The notes beneath the pieces were generated by a model. That model was not told the DNA's origin. It searched no databases and was given only the letters and a program-made list of their open reading frames with translations. From Blastomyces gilchristii SLH14081 (lineage: Eukaryota; Ascomycota; Eurotiomycetes; Onygenales; Ajellomycetaceae): a stretch of 64,000 nucleotides of DNA. The DNA is taken from assembly GCF_000003855.2 (NCBI RefSeq), contig NW_003101679.1:1171093-1235092 (forward strand), in the 5' to 3' direction. A program made the translations under genes and the position numbers. How positions within the stretch are numbered: position 1 is the stretch's first letter; each line of letters starts with the position of its first letter. This document shows positions 1 to 10,400 of the stretch, piece after piece.

Positions 1-440
1 TAGCCATATGCACCAATCTTCTCGATTTTGGAAGATCCCTGATCTGTAGTTGTGGAGATATCTGAGGAGCGACCTCCGCGAAAACCCTGCCCACCTTTGA
101 TGTTCCAAAACACCAACGCCAAGTCCCACCCTCGTACCGCCCTTCCTAATCTGGCCCATCCCCGGCAGAAAAATACAAAAAGATACCTCGGCGATAATAT
201 CAAGCACATAATCAACAGCCACTTCTGAAGTGCAACCTCCGCGGTCTGTCTTCAGTGTATCATATCTAGACATCAACGCCAAGTCTCACCCTTGTACCAC
301 CCCTCTCAACCTGGCCCATCCCCGACAGAAAAGTACAAAAAGATACCTCAGCAACTGTACTCGATACATAATCGGCAGACACGACAACTATAAAATCAGT
401 ATACCCCAAGGTCTGACTGAGCCTTTGATCCCTGCACAGT
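1..440 (+). promoter_or_regulatory. LINE 5' UTR, unmutated GC-rich block
   Basis: This block keeps many CpG dinucleotides and normal base composition, then changes abruptly near position 440 into the AT-rich CpG-free body. The same block is present in LINE B (about 20651-21168) and LINE C (about 62885-63600), with only scattered differences. By position it should contain the internal promoter that LINEs carry; that function is inferred, not shown. Confidence 0.6.
114..390 (+). repeat. LINE 5' UTR tandem monomers, about 160 bp period
   Basis: The segment starting CAACGCCAAGTC at 114 is repeated at 274. Each unit carries the CTGGCCCATCCCCG motif and an AAATACAAAAAGATACCT-like run. LINE C also has two units (63244 and about 63409), whereas LINE B has one (about 20690-20810 on the minus strand). 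Copy-number variation of 5' UTR monomers is typical of LINE promoters. Confidence 0.75.
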
Positions 441-1280
441 GAGATATATTAAATCTAGTTTTAATACCTCAATATTCAATAGATTCTGCAAGGGATTGAG
501 AACAGCAACACTAGGTTTCTATTGAATTTGAGAATTAACTCTATATTGATATAATCATTGACAAAGTCTTCTATTTTGAGATATAAATAATCAGTTCCTC
601 TACATCTCACTGATAATATTTACATTATCATATAGAAACAGACTTATATTCTCTATAATATCAAGACTCTGAAGAGGGAAAGTCTTGATAGAGAGTATAC
701 AGTAGTGCATATCTTAGCAGTTTCTATCTCATTCTTCTGCAGCAGTTAATGCAATAAAAAAAAGATCTTAGAAATAGTTTTTTACTTCTCTTGAAAAAGT
801 AAGATGTTTTTCTCTGGATTTTATATAATATTCTTATAAAGAATTAAAAACAGAGTTGTTTTCTGTCATAATTTCATATTCTTTTAAGTAAGAATTACTT
901 TTTCAGTGACTGAAGAGCTTTCATTAATACTTAATTCTCTTTTACACTCTTTATTGACTGATTTGAGTTGCACACTTGTTGTGTGAGGAGAATTGAATAA
1001 TTCAGAATAAAATTGAATAGTTTTAATCAATTTCTCTGTAAAAAATTGACTTATTTTTTGTCAGTTTTTCTCTCAAAACTGTCATATTATCTGATTTATT
1101 ATCAATTAATATCATACTTTTCCTCACTGTATCCCAAGAAAGAGTTTGTAAAGATTTTATTGATTTATCTTAAAAATCACTTTTAGTTTATTAGATTCTC
1201 TTCAAAAATCTAATCTAGTTACTGAACTAGTGTGAAAAAAATCAGGTGTTTTATACACAAAAGTCTTTCATTCTTCTTTT

Positions 1281-1465
1281 GAAATAGTCTGACCAACTTT
1301 TCAATTGAAAATAGACTAATAAATCTCTCAACTGAAACAGTCTGATCAACTTTTCATTTGAAAATAGATTAATAAACCTCTCAATTGAAACAGTCTGACC
1401 AACTTTTCATTTGAAAATAGACTGATAAATCTCTCAATTGAAACAGTCTGATCAACTATTCATTC
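1281..1465 (+). repeat. 53-bp tandem repeat just upstream of LINE ORF1
   Basis: Units begin with GAAAYAGTCTGAYCAACT at 1281, 1334, 1387 and 1440, a constant 53-bp step, with the last unit partial. The array ends immediately before the ORF1 start. LINE B has only about two occurrences (19700-19780), so the array length varies between copies. Confidence 0.8.
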
Positions 1466-1475
1466 AGTGAGTAAA

Positions 1476-3065
1476 ATGAGTTTAAGAGTACACTCAGTTG
1501 ATGTGGAAAAAGATGTTTTCCCAGATGCTGTTCCTGAGATTGAAATTCTAAAGAGAAGAAAGAAGGAAGAAATAGAGAAACAACAAGTTCTTGAAATACA
1601 GGAACTGGAAAAAGCAAGCAAAATTCTTGGAAAACAGTGTCTGAGTGAGAAGAATGAAGAAGTTCTGTTAATTCTTCATGCTCAGGCTAGACAACTATAA
1701 GAAGTGATCAAGTTCAAACTTGGAATTTTAAACACAATTCAAAAAACATTGAAATCTTTCAGTACAGTCACTGACTCTTTTTCATCTTCTACTTCTTCAT
1801 CTTCTTCTTCAAATCAGAAGAAAACATATGCTCAAGTAGCAGAATCTGCTGTCTTCAAACCTGCTAGTTCAAAATCTGCTCAAAATTCTGAGAAAACTGA
1901 GAAGAATATTTCTCAGATCTCTGTTCATAGAAAGGAAAAAAAAGAAATGCAAAAAGAGAAGAACTTTCAAATCTTCAGAAATAGAAGACTTATTCTTAAA
2001 GTCTTAAATCAGAAGAGCTTGCAAAAAAACAAGCTAAACTCAAATCTTATCTTCAGAATTAGAAATGAAATTAATCAGCAGTTCTTTTCTCAGTTAATGA
2101 CTGATATTGAAGTTCAAAAACCAGTCATAGCTTCAATTGAGTCATCTTTCTTTGAAAACTCTATTATTTTGACTACAATGCCTGAATTCAGTGCAGAATT
2201 CCTTATTCAGAATGAGAATCTCTGAAAATCAGCAATAGAATCTCTACTGAATACAATAATTCTATCTGAAAGAGATGAAAAGTGAGACAAATTCATTCTT
2301 CATGATATTTCAGTTGAAATTTTTGACTGTGAGGAAGAAATGCTGCTTCTCAAAAATGAATTAGAAGAATACAATTCTATTCAACTGAGAAAAGAGTCTG
2401 TATGACTTAATTCAATTGAGTTCAGACAGAGTAGAAGAAATGCCTCTGTTCTAGTGTATATAAAAACACTTGAACAGTCAAGAATCTCTGAAGTAAGAGT
2501 AGCAGGTTTGAAAATGAGAGTTCATGAATACAAAGATTCAAGAATGAATCTCAAAGCTCAAACACAGTGTTCAAACTGTTAAAGATATGAACACTTTGCA
2601 ATCTCTTGTTTCAGAGACTCAAAATATGCATTCTGTGCTAGAGATCACAAAACTAGTGAGCATAAATATGAAACATGCTCAAAAAGAGATGAAATATGTC
2701 AATATACTCTGCTTAAGTGCTTCAATTGCAAAGAAAAACATGCATCTAGCTCAAAAGAATGTGTATTTGCTTCAAGAACTCAGAAGAACTGGAGAAAAGA
2801 TGAAGCTCAAAGTGAATCTAAAACTGAAGAGAAAAGTCAAGCCAGTAAATTCACAACTGCAAGCTTAAAAAGAAGAAACTCTCAACTATCTAGGTCTTCA
2901 AACTCCAATTCTCCAGCTAAATGTAAACAGAATTTGAATCCTCAAACACCTGTTAAGATTAGAGAATTGAGAAATGACTCTGATGATAAACTAGATAGAA
3001 TGCAAGCAGTTGAGATTCCTGCTTTTCAAAATAGTTATAATCTACTATCTGGTGATAGTGATTAG
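1476..3065 (+). pseudogene. LINE A ORF1 (gag-like, zinc knuckles), broken
   Basis: ORF1 starts at the ATG at 1476 and ends with the TAG at 3063-3065. It is broken by several stops and frame changes. The N-terminal part is Glu/Lys-rich and coiled-coil-like. The middle has a Ser-rich stretch followed by the conserved K-x-Y-A-Q-V-A motif. The C-terminal third has three Cys-His knuckles, seen as CSNC, AFCARDH and CFNCKEKH around 2565-2760. LINE B ORF1 (18083 to about 19690, minus) has the same layout. The product would bind element RNA with the ORF2 protein. It cannot be made intact from this copy. Confidence 0.8.
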
Positions 3066-3199
3066 ATTCTACTATATCTTCACTCTCTTTTAGTATGAAT
3101 ATACAACAAAAACAACAAAAAAAGTTTAAAAACTCTTCAAAAATCACATTTATTTAAAACAATGTGAATAGAAACTCAAATTGCATTTATTCTTGTCTT

Positions 3200-6100
3200 C
3201 AGATTGCATTTGAATAAAAAGTTGACTTTGTACTTCTTCAAGAACTAAACTTTGATACTGAGTAAAAGTACATCATTTCTCATTCAAGCTATTACTGCTT
3301 TCTTTCTGAAAAATCTGAGATAAAATCAAGAGTAGTAATCTATGAGAGAAAAAGATCAAGATATCAATTTAATCTGAGATTTGATATCATATCTGACTCT
3401 GACATTCTAGTGGGTGACATTATAGATAAAGATAATGAGTTTGATACTATTCAACTTATAAATATCTATAATGAAAAATCATTGAAAGAAAACAACAATA
3501 CCTGGATAATTGATAGAGGATTTTTGAATATAACTCTCTTAAAAAACTCTATAATTGTAGAAGACTTCAATGCACATCATCTCTGATGAAACTCAGAGTG
3601 CACAAGAGCAGTAAGAGCAGATAAACTGATTGAATGAACTTTTGAGCATTCAATAGATTTAGTTAACAAGTCTGATCAACAAACATTCTTTAGAAAAGGC
3701 ATGAAACAGAAATCTATTATAGATCTAACTTTCATGTCATAAAATCTAATTGAAAAAAGACTTATAAACTGGTTTATTGATTCAAATGAAATCTCAGGAT
3801 CAGATCATGAGATCATTCAATTTGATATTGAACTGAGTGAAAAATAAAGAAGTGAAAATCCTCTTCTCTCTAATCAGTATAACTTTGAAAAAGCTGATTG
3901 AAAAGCAGTTGAAGAAAGAGTAAAACAGCTGAAATCTGAAAGGCAGAGTGAGCTCTATTGAAATCAAAGTCAAGATATATCAAATGAAATGCTTGAGAAT
4001 AGAGCAAAGCTGATTACATCTATTCTTCTAACAAGTATTGAAGAAAATATTTCAAAGAAAAAGTCTTCTGAGTATTTCAAACCTTGATGAAATGAGAATA
4101 TCACTTCTAAAAGAAAGTAATTAGCCACTGCTAAGAGAGATTGAAAGAATCACTTAATATCTGATAAAGAGTTCAAAGCTATTCAAAATGAATATTTTTC
4201 AGATATTAAAAAAGTCAAAACAGATTACTGAAACAAATTTCTTGAAGAAGCATAAGGAAAAGAAGTTTTCAAAGCCTTCAACTATATTAAAACAAGAAGT
4301 GTAGCAAAGCTTTCAATCTTAGAATATGAATTTCAGAATGAATTATATACAGCAAATTCTTTTGAGAAAAAATGTCAAGCTTTTATAAGAATTCTCTTTC
4401 AAAACTCATCACATTTAGAAGAGGAGAATATGTCATTTCATAAATATATTGATGAAAATAACTGGGAATGGCCTGAGCTTACATATGATGAACTAGAGTC
4501 AGCAATATTCTCAAGTTCAATTAAAACTGCTGCAGGGCCTGATTCAATTAATCCCTCAATTATTCAAAACACATATTCCTACTTGAAGAATGAATATTTT
4601 GAGCTCTTTTTCAATCTCTTAAAAAATGGTTATCATTCTGAATGCTGGAGAGAAGCTACTGGAGTAATCCTTACAAAACCTAATAGAAAGACTTCAATTT
4701 CTAAGTTATATAGAGTAATATCTCTGTTGAACTGTTTGAGAAAAATTCTAGAAAAGATAATAGCTACTAGATTATCTTTTATAAGCTCTATTAGTGATTC
4801 TCTTCTATTTAATGAATAAATAAGAGATAGAAAACAATCTTCTGCAATTGATACTGTTCTCTCAGTTATTTATGATATTTAAGTAGCAAAGTATGAAGAC
4901 CTGGTCTTAACTGCAGTTTTTATTGATATAAAAGATGCATTTAATCATGTGTCAAAGTCTAAGATGATTCAAACTTTGAAGATGTTAAAACTGTCACTTT
5001 CTCTAATAAAATGAGTCAATTGTTTCATGTCTAAAAGAATTATACAACTATTCTTTGATGAAAGAAAACAAGATAAAACTGAGATAAAAATAGAAGTATC
5101 ACAAGAATCTCCAATCTCACCTGTTTTATTTGTAATATATACTGCATATCTATTCAAGAATAGAGAGATGAAAATAGTGAGATCTTCAAGTTATGTAGAT
5201 GATATTGATCTACTCTACAGTTCAAAGACAATCAAAGAGAATTTAGAAGTGATTAAGAAAGCAGTAAAGAAAATCTTTGTTAGAGCAGATATCAATCTAA
5301 TTCAATTTGATATGAATAAAACTGAGCTAATTCACTTTTTTCTCAGATTTAATGAGAAAGAACTAAGTCTAACTCTTTTGAATAAAGAGATTAAACCCAG
5401 TTTAAATGTCAAATGACTAGAAGTATGATTAAACTCCAAGTTGAATTTTAAATATCATATTCAACAAAGAATCATCAAGGCAGAGAGACTACTGAATAGT
5501 ATAATCAGACTATTAAATACTGAGAGAGGTCTATTCTTTCAGGCTATGAGACAGTTATACATAGCCTGTATTATCTCAGTAGCTGATTATGAAGTTCAAG
5601 TTTAATGAAATAATCAAGGAAACTTCACTAAACTCTTTCAAAGTCTATAAAACAGAGCTTTGAGAAGAATTCTGGAAGCATTCAAGTCATCTTCTATTAA
5701 AGCAATGAAAATTGAAGCTTCAATTCCACCTTCTGCTATTCAATTTGAAAAGGCCTGTATGAACTATGCTCTGAGAGTCATGAAGATGAGCTCAAATCAT
5801 ATAATCAGAGAAAGAGTCTCTTCTTTATTTCCATCAGTTAACTCAGGAAATGAACTGAATTGAAATAGATTTCTTGATTGAAATGAGAATAATACTTTAA
5901 AGAAAATGCTCTCTCAACTGTATAGACTATGTTTACTTATTAAGAATCAATTTTCTTCATTAAATGTTGAGAAAATTGATCATGAGAAGATATCTCTCTG
6001 AAGAGAAAAGCTGGAATCTCTCATAGACTTACAAATAAGTGAACTATCTAAAGAGAGAGAATATAAACAGTATTTGAAGAAGATCTCTACAATTAATATA

Positions 6101-7039
6101 AAAGACTCTATTCTGATCTACTCAGATGACTCAAAAAATGAGAATTTGAATAGATTAGACACAGACATTGCTTATACTGAAGATAATATTAATTTTATCT
6201 CAGATTTCTGGAATTTAGGCTGTGAATCTAAAGTCTTTGATGCTGAACTATTTGCAATAGTGAAAGCTTTCAAACTCATTGAAATAAAATCTCATAAAAG
6301 AGAAAATGATTTGAAAGAGGTATGAATATTCTCTGATAGTCAAGCTGCTTTAAAAAGACTTAGAAATAGTCAGATTCATAATAATCAAATGAATCTTGAA
6401 CTGATTTTAAACTCTGTTTTGAAAATTCAAAAGAGAAGAACATCAAAACTGATAATTCATCTGCATTGAGTTCCTGCTTATATGAATATTCATGACAATG
6501 AATTGGCTGATTTAGCTGCAAAAAAGAGTTCAGAATTAAGCAGATCTATTCAAAAAACAGTGTTCTGATCTTTCATAAAGAGAAAGATAAAAGAATCTTG
6601 TTTAAACAAGTGAAATGAAAGCTGGCAGAAACAAAAGAAGAGTATACATTATTCAAGATTTGAGATAAAACCAAAGTGGAAATCTTGTTCAATTAAATGT
6701 AAAAAGAAAATATTCTCATCTATAATTCAGCTGAAACTAGGACATGGTTATTTCAAATCTTATATACAAAGATTTGATGATAGATTTGATTCAACAGAGT
6801 GCTCATTCTGCAATGTGAATGAAAATCCTGAGCATATTGTAATGCATTGCGCATTATACAATAGTCTCAGAGTCAGATTAAAGAAAAAGTATGATTTAAA
6901 TCAATTAAATATGAGGTTCTTATTCTCAACTGAGACAGGAACTAAATACTTAATAGACTTTCTATCAGAAACTAGAGCAGCTATAAGAAAATGGCTGAAT
7001 TCAGAAGTATCTGAATATGAAGAAGTGGAAATTGACTAG
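3200..7039 (+). pseudogene. LINE A ORF2: endonuclease - reverse transcriptase - RNase H - CCHC, broken
   Basis: Motifs appear in order despite many stops. An APE-type endonuclease carries EDFNAHH near 3560 and GSDHEI near 3800. The reverse transcriptase (about 4430-5420) carries AAGPDSINP and an intact catalytic YVDDIDLL near 5195. RNase H (about 6100-6540) carries IYSDDSK, FDAELFAI, FSDSQAAL and a degenerate DNELADLAAK. A terminal zinc knuckle, CSFCNVNENPEHIVMHC, is near 6800-6855. Several Gly positions of RNase H motifs read as Asp or Asn, as G-to-A mutation predicts. ORF2 would nick DNA and prime reverse transcription at the target. Confidence 0.88.
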
Positions 7040-7334
7040 ATATAGTCTGTTAAAACAGCTATATATTATCTTTTAATAATTTTGTTTTGTTATAGTCTCT
7101 CTTTACTGTACTTGTTTTCTTCTGTTCTTTTCTCTATCTATTTAATGTGTCTATCTTTAAGACTATGTTCTCTTTTCTTTTGTCATAATATTTTCAAATG
7201 ATTTCAAACTATCAGAAGGTGTTGAAATACTGCAATTTGTAAACAGTTTTTGTATTCTGGGCTGGAATTTTCTGATTTTGCATATTTGAAATTGATAAAT
7301 GTATAATAGTTGACTCTATAGATATAGGAAAAAC

Positions 7335-7357
7335 CCTGAGAACTAAAGATTCTCAGG
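7335..7357 (+). promoter_or_regulatory. LINE 3' UTR stem-loop
   Basis: CCTGAGAA (7335-7342) and TTCTCAGG (7350-7357) form a perfect 8-bp stem with a 7-base loop about 40 bases before the (AAT)n tail. LINE B has the equivalent at 13785-13807 with a 10-bp stem and 3-base loop. Several LINE families use a 3' hairpin as the reverse transcriptase recognition signal; that role is inferred here. Confidence 0.6.
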
Positions 7358-7398
7358 TAGATGTCATAGTCTCTGACTGCATACATCTATAATTGAAG

Positions 7399-7416
7399 AA
7401 TAATAATAATAATAAT
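7399..7416 (+). repeat. (AAT)n tail of LINE A
   Basis: A trinucleotide tail follows ATAATTGAAG at the 3' end of the element. The same tail, preceded by a related sequence, ends LINE B (13724-13742, reverse strand) and the SINE at 24450-24472. Confidence 0.85.
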
Positions 7417-7417
7417 G

Positions 7418-7576
7418 AATATTTATACATGTATGTGATGGTGTACATGGTGGAGCTTCGAGGCGGAAGAATATACGCGCGTTCGTAGCGGCCGCGGATC
7501 GGCGATCGGGAATGAAAGAACCTATGAAGTGTAATGAAATAGTCTATATGATTGATCGGGCGCAGCCCGCCACACA
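7418..7576. other. Unmutated CpG-rich island between LINE A tail and copia 3
   Basis: About 160 bp with many CpG sites (e.g. CGCGCGTTCG, GCGGCCGCGG, GGGCGCAGCCC) sit between the (AAT)n tail and the first recognisable copia sequence. No equivalent is found in copia 2 or at the end of LINE B. There is no convincing ORF or terminal inverted repeat. It could be a separate small insertion, a transduced flank, or foreign filler. Confidence 0.5.
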
Positions 7577-8929
7577 ATTGTATTGTAGATGAAAAGACAA
7601 GAAGCTTACTATTTAACAGCAGACTTATAAGAGAACTTTGAGATGAAGCTATTTAAGTCATAGTTATGATGATCAACACATTCTCAATATCAACAAAGAT
7701 TTATAAATATCAGAGAGAAACCTTATTATCTTCTTTTAAAGCTTGAACAGGTGTTCAATCTTCTGCTCATTGAATACACAGATGAGAATGTAAGATGTAT
7801 AAGAAGAATCTGAAGATTATTAATAAGCTCACAGATAGAACTGATGATAAGTAATAATAATTAGTTGAATATTAAGAACTGTATTAATATTGTATCTGAG
7901 ACCCTGCAACCTGAAAGCTTGAGATTGTAAGAGATATTGTTTTTAATGAAGAATTAGCAACAGAAGAAGCACTGATAAATGTTATTAAAGAAGTAGTTAA
8001 ACTGTCAGAGAAATTAAATGTTCTTAACACTATGAAGAGATGATAACACTGCCTTCTAAGAAGACTTGTAAAGAATAAATCTAATGTTTTAAAGATGCTT
8101 GCTGATGATGATATAAACAGTGCACTGAAACTGATATATCTACTAGATGATGAGACAGAACTTGTCAATGATGATATGAATAACTCTGTGAATGATGAAG
8201 ATTCTGTACTTAGTGTTCTTAATGACTGTTCAATCACACTGACAGAGGTCAAAAGAAGTCATGACTGAGAACATTGACATCAGACAATGAGGAAGAAAGT
8301 GAAAACTTTTGAACAGAAGAAGATATATATTATTGTTGAAAAGGCTCTGGAAATGAACATTCTTACAGATAAATGAGTGTACAATCAGAAGTTGAATAAC
8401 AAGGATGAAATTATCTGCTTTAGAGCTTATTAAGTGATTAGAGAATTCCTACAATAACAAGATGTTTATTATAATAAGTCATATGCAGCAGTAATGTCTG
8501 AACCTACATTACAGAGCTTATTCACTATATTTATAGCAAGAGGTTGAAAAGTCAGATTGATTGACTATGTATCTGCATTTTTAAATGAGGTATTGCTTCA
8601 GAATGAGATAATATTTATGCAACTACTTACAGAGATCAAGCACAGTCATGATAAATTAGTAGAGCTTGTATGTCAGAGCTTATACAGAATGAAACAGACA
8701 GCAAGAACATGATATTTTCTTATAATAGAACACTTAATGAATCTAGAATTCAAGATCTCATCTTATAACAGTGAATTTCTTTATCATTCAATTTATAAGT
8801 TATTCTTGACACTATATATCAATGACTGTTGAATCACAGAACCTGAAGAGAGTGAAATTGAGTGAATTTTGATAAAAATCAGAAAAAGATTTAAGATAAA
8901 AGAAGTTGAACAGAATAAATCTTATCTGA

Positions 8930-9192
8930 NNNNNNNNNNNNNNNNNNNNNNNNNNNNNNNNNNNNNNNNNNNNNNNNNNNNNNNNNNNNNNNNNNNNNNN
9001 NNNNNNNNNNNNNNNNNNNNNNNNNNNNNNNNNNNNNNNNNNNNNNNNNNNNNNNNNNNNNNNNNNNNNNNNNNNNNNNNNNNNNNNNNNNNNNNNNNNN
9101 NNNNNNNNNNNNNNNNNNNNNNNNNNNNNNNNNNNNNNNNNNNNNNNNNNNNNNNNNNNNNNNNNNNNNNNNNNNNNNNNNNNNNNNNNNNN
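8930..9192. other. Assembly gap (263 N)
   Basis: A run of N interrupts copia 3. Copia 2 carries roughly 320 bp across the matching interval (about 56995-57315), so the gap size is close to that expected and probably hides only copia RT/RNase H sequence. Confidence 0.97.
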
Positions 9193-9339
9193 TATGTATG
9201 TCAAGAAGAGAAAACCATGATATATTGTATAGAAGAAGATGAAGATGGCCTGAGTCTGTGATATACTGTGATTTAAACTGAGTGAGGGTGAATTCTAATA
9301 CAAATTAACTACTGACTATATTATATTGATTAACAGGTC

Positions 9340-9347
9340 ACTGATCT
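9340..9347. repeat. 8-bp target-site duplication of the hAT element, left copy
   Basis: ACTGATCT occurs here and again at 22602-22609, directly abutting the terminal inverted repeats. Uninterrupted copia 2 has a single related ACTGATTTC at about 57474, which is the empty site. Confidence 0.88.
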
Positions 9348-9754
9348 TAGACTGGCCGCCGGGACCATGAATTTCACATTTGGTCCCATTTGGTCTGGTC
9401 TCATACATTTCTTGGCGTGAGTCCCACCAGGACCAAGTCTTAAAAAAATCTGAAAATGGACCATTTCTGAGAGAAATGGTGTGAAAAATGACCAGATTTA
9501 ATTCAAGAACAGTAAAATGAGAGTAATTTTCCAGAATAAACTGTGAAAGATGATTATTCTTTCAAAATCAGAATGAGACTGAGACTGAAGATTAAAATCA
9601 GTTTCATTCAGTTCATTCAGTGATTGCTTATATAATCAGAATTTGGTAACAATTATTGATAATGCTCATGAAATAACTAAATACATTCTTGTGCAAGTTT
9701 ATTCTTCACTTTCTCATGAAAACTACACTTCTCTGATATACTGTGATCAGAGGT

Positions 9755-10400
9755 ATTAAACTGTCTGATAATTTTATGTTTTACAATCATGAGTTTCTTG
9801 ATTGTTTCTTCTTGTAATTATCTCTGATAATAGTAATAAATATCTCAACTTGAGTTGAACTTTTGCTTCATTTTCATCCCTGTTAATAAAATTATCAGAA
9901 TATCACATGCCATCAGTGCAACAGTTGAATATATACTCTCAATAATTTTTCATAACTCTAGAATTGATTTAGTGTGTAAATTCATTGAATTATCTTGAAG
10001 ATAGTAATCAAATTCAGTTTTACAAGTATGTAGTTTTGTCTGATTTTCAGTTGCAATTAATGTATGCAAGTTCTGTTTCAAAGTTAGTATTATAGTTCTA
10101 TGTGATATGAAGCATTATCAAAGATTGTTACTTACTAGAGAATTGTATTTCACTGTCTTTACATCTTAAATATCTGCTTGTTCAAATCTCTGATAGTTGA
10201 CATTGTAGTAGTCTCAGACTAATTTAACATATGAGTCTCATTCCTCCTCTATTCAATCTTGAGAAGTGTAGATATTAACTTGATAAGAGAGATCTAGTAG
10301 AGCTGCTACAGTATAGTACTCTGTAAAAGATTGTTCTGTTTTGCTGTAATAATATATCAGTTTATTTCTTACAGTAACAATAGCCTGTACTATAGCATTA
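9755..10400 (-). pseudogene. hAT transposase, C-terminal part with dimerisation domain, broken
   Basis: Reading the minus strand, about 10390-10190 gives KTEQSFTEYYTVAALLDLSY followed by a Trp/Glu-rich stretch. About 10080-9885 gives FDYYLQDNSMNLHTKSILE, then an in-frame TGA in place of the expected Trp, then VALMACDIL. The last part, about 9850-9755, reads NSSxDIYYYYQ, a stop, then LQEETIKKLMIVKHKIIRQ. This order matches the C-terminal dimerisation region of hAT transposases (EWW, DIL-IP, FN-ARD, RR-RL-ETI). Multiple stops make it non-functional. The N-terminal transposase should lie at about 10400-12500 but I could not recognise domains there. Confidence 0.78.

Larger units (their letters stand above)
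1..7417 (+). mobile_element. LINE A: Tad1-like non-LTR retrotransposon, RIP-degraded, 5' tip off-window
   Basis: The element runs from a GC-rich 5' UTR through a zinc-knuckle ORF1, an ORF2 with endonuclease, reverse transcriptase, RNase H and a terminal CCHC motif, to an (AAT)n tail. It matches LINE B (reverse orientation) and the start of LINE C along its length. LINE B begins about 260 bp further upstream, so the 5' tip here lies outside the window. Many in-frame stops, mostly TGA at positions expected to be Trp, interrupt both ORFs, so it is dead. The domain order endonuclease-RT-RNase H-zinc knuckle is that of fungal Tad1-clade LINEs; the clade assignment is from motif order, not a tree. 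LINE A lies inside copia 3, with a short extra island after its tail. Confidence 0.9.
7577..9347 (+). pseudogene. Copia 3, left part: pol region (integrase tail and RT), RIP-degraded
   Basis: From about 7590 the sequence aligns with copia 2 at about 55660-57480. The segment around 8460-8830 shows copia RT motifs: a degraded AFLNEVLLQNEIIFMQL, then LYRMKQTARTW, then LYINDCW where the family has Y-V-D-D. The first catalytic Asp is therefore Asn. Many stops are present. The 5' half of this element lies beyond the left edge of the window, and the element resumes at 22610 after the hAT insertion. Confidence 0.8.

Noticed and set aside
1281..1465. CRISPR-like direct repeats
   Set aside because: Contiguous 53-bp tandem units without unique spacers, in a eukaryotic LINE.
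8812..9261. Two 130-codon ORFs on both strands
   Set aside because: Most of each ORF is the N gap at 8930-9192; the ends are copia sequence.
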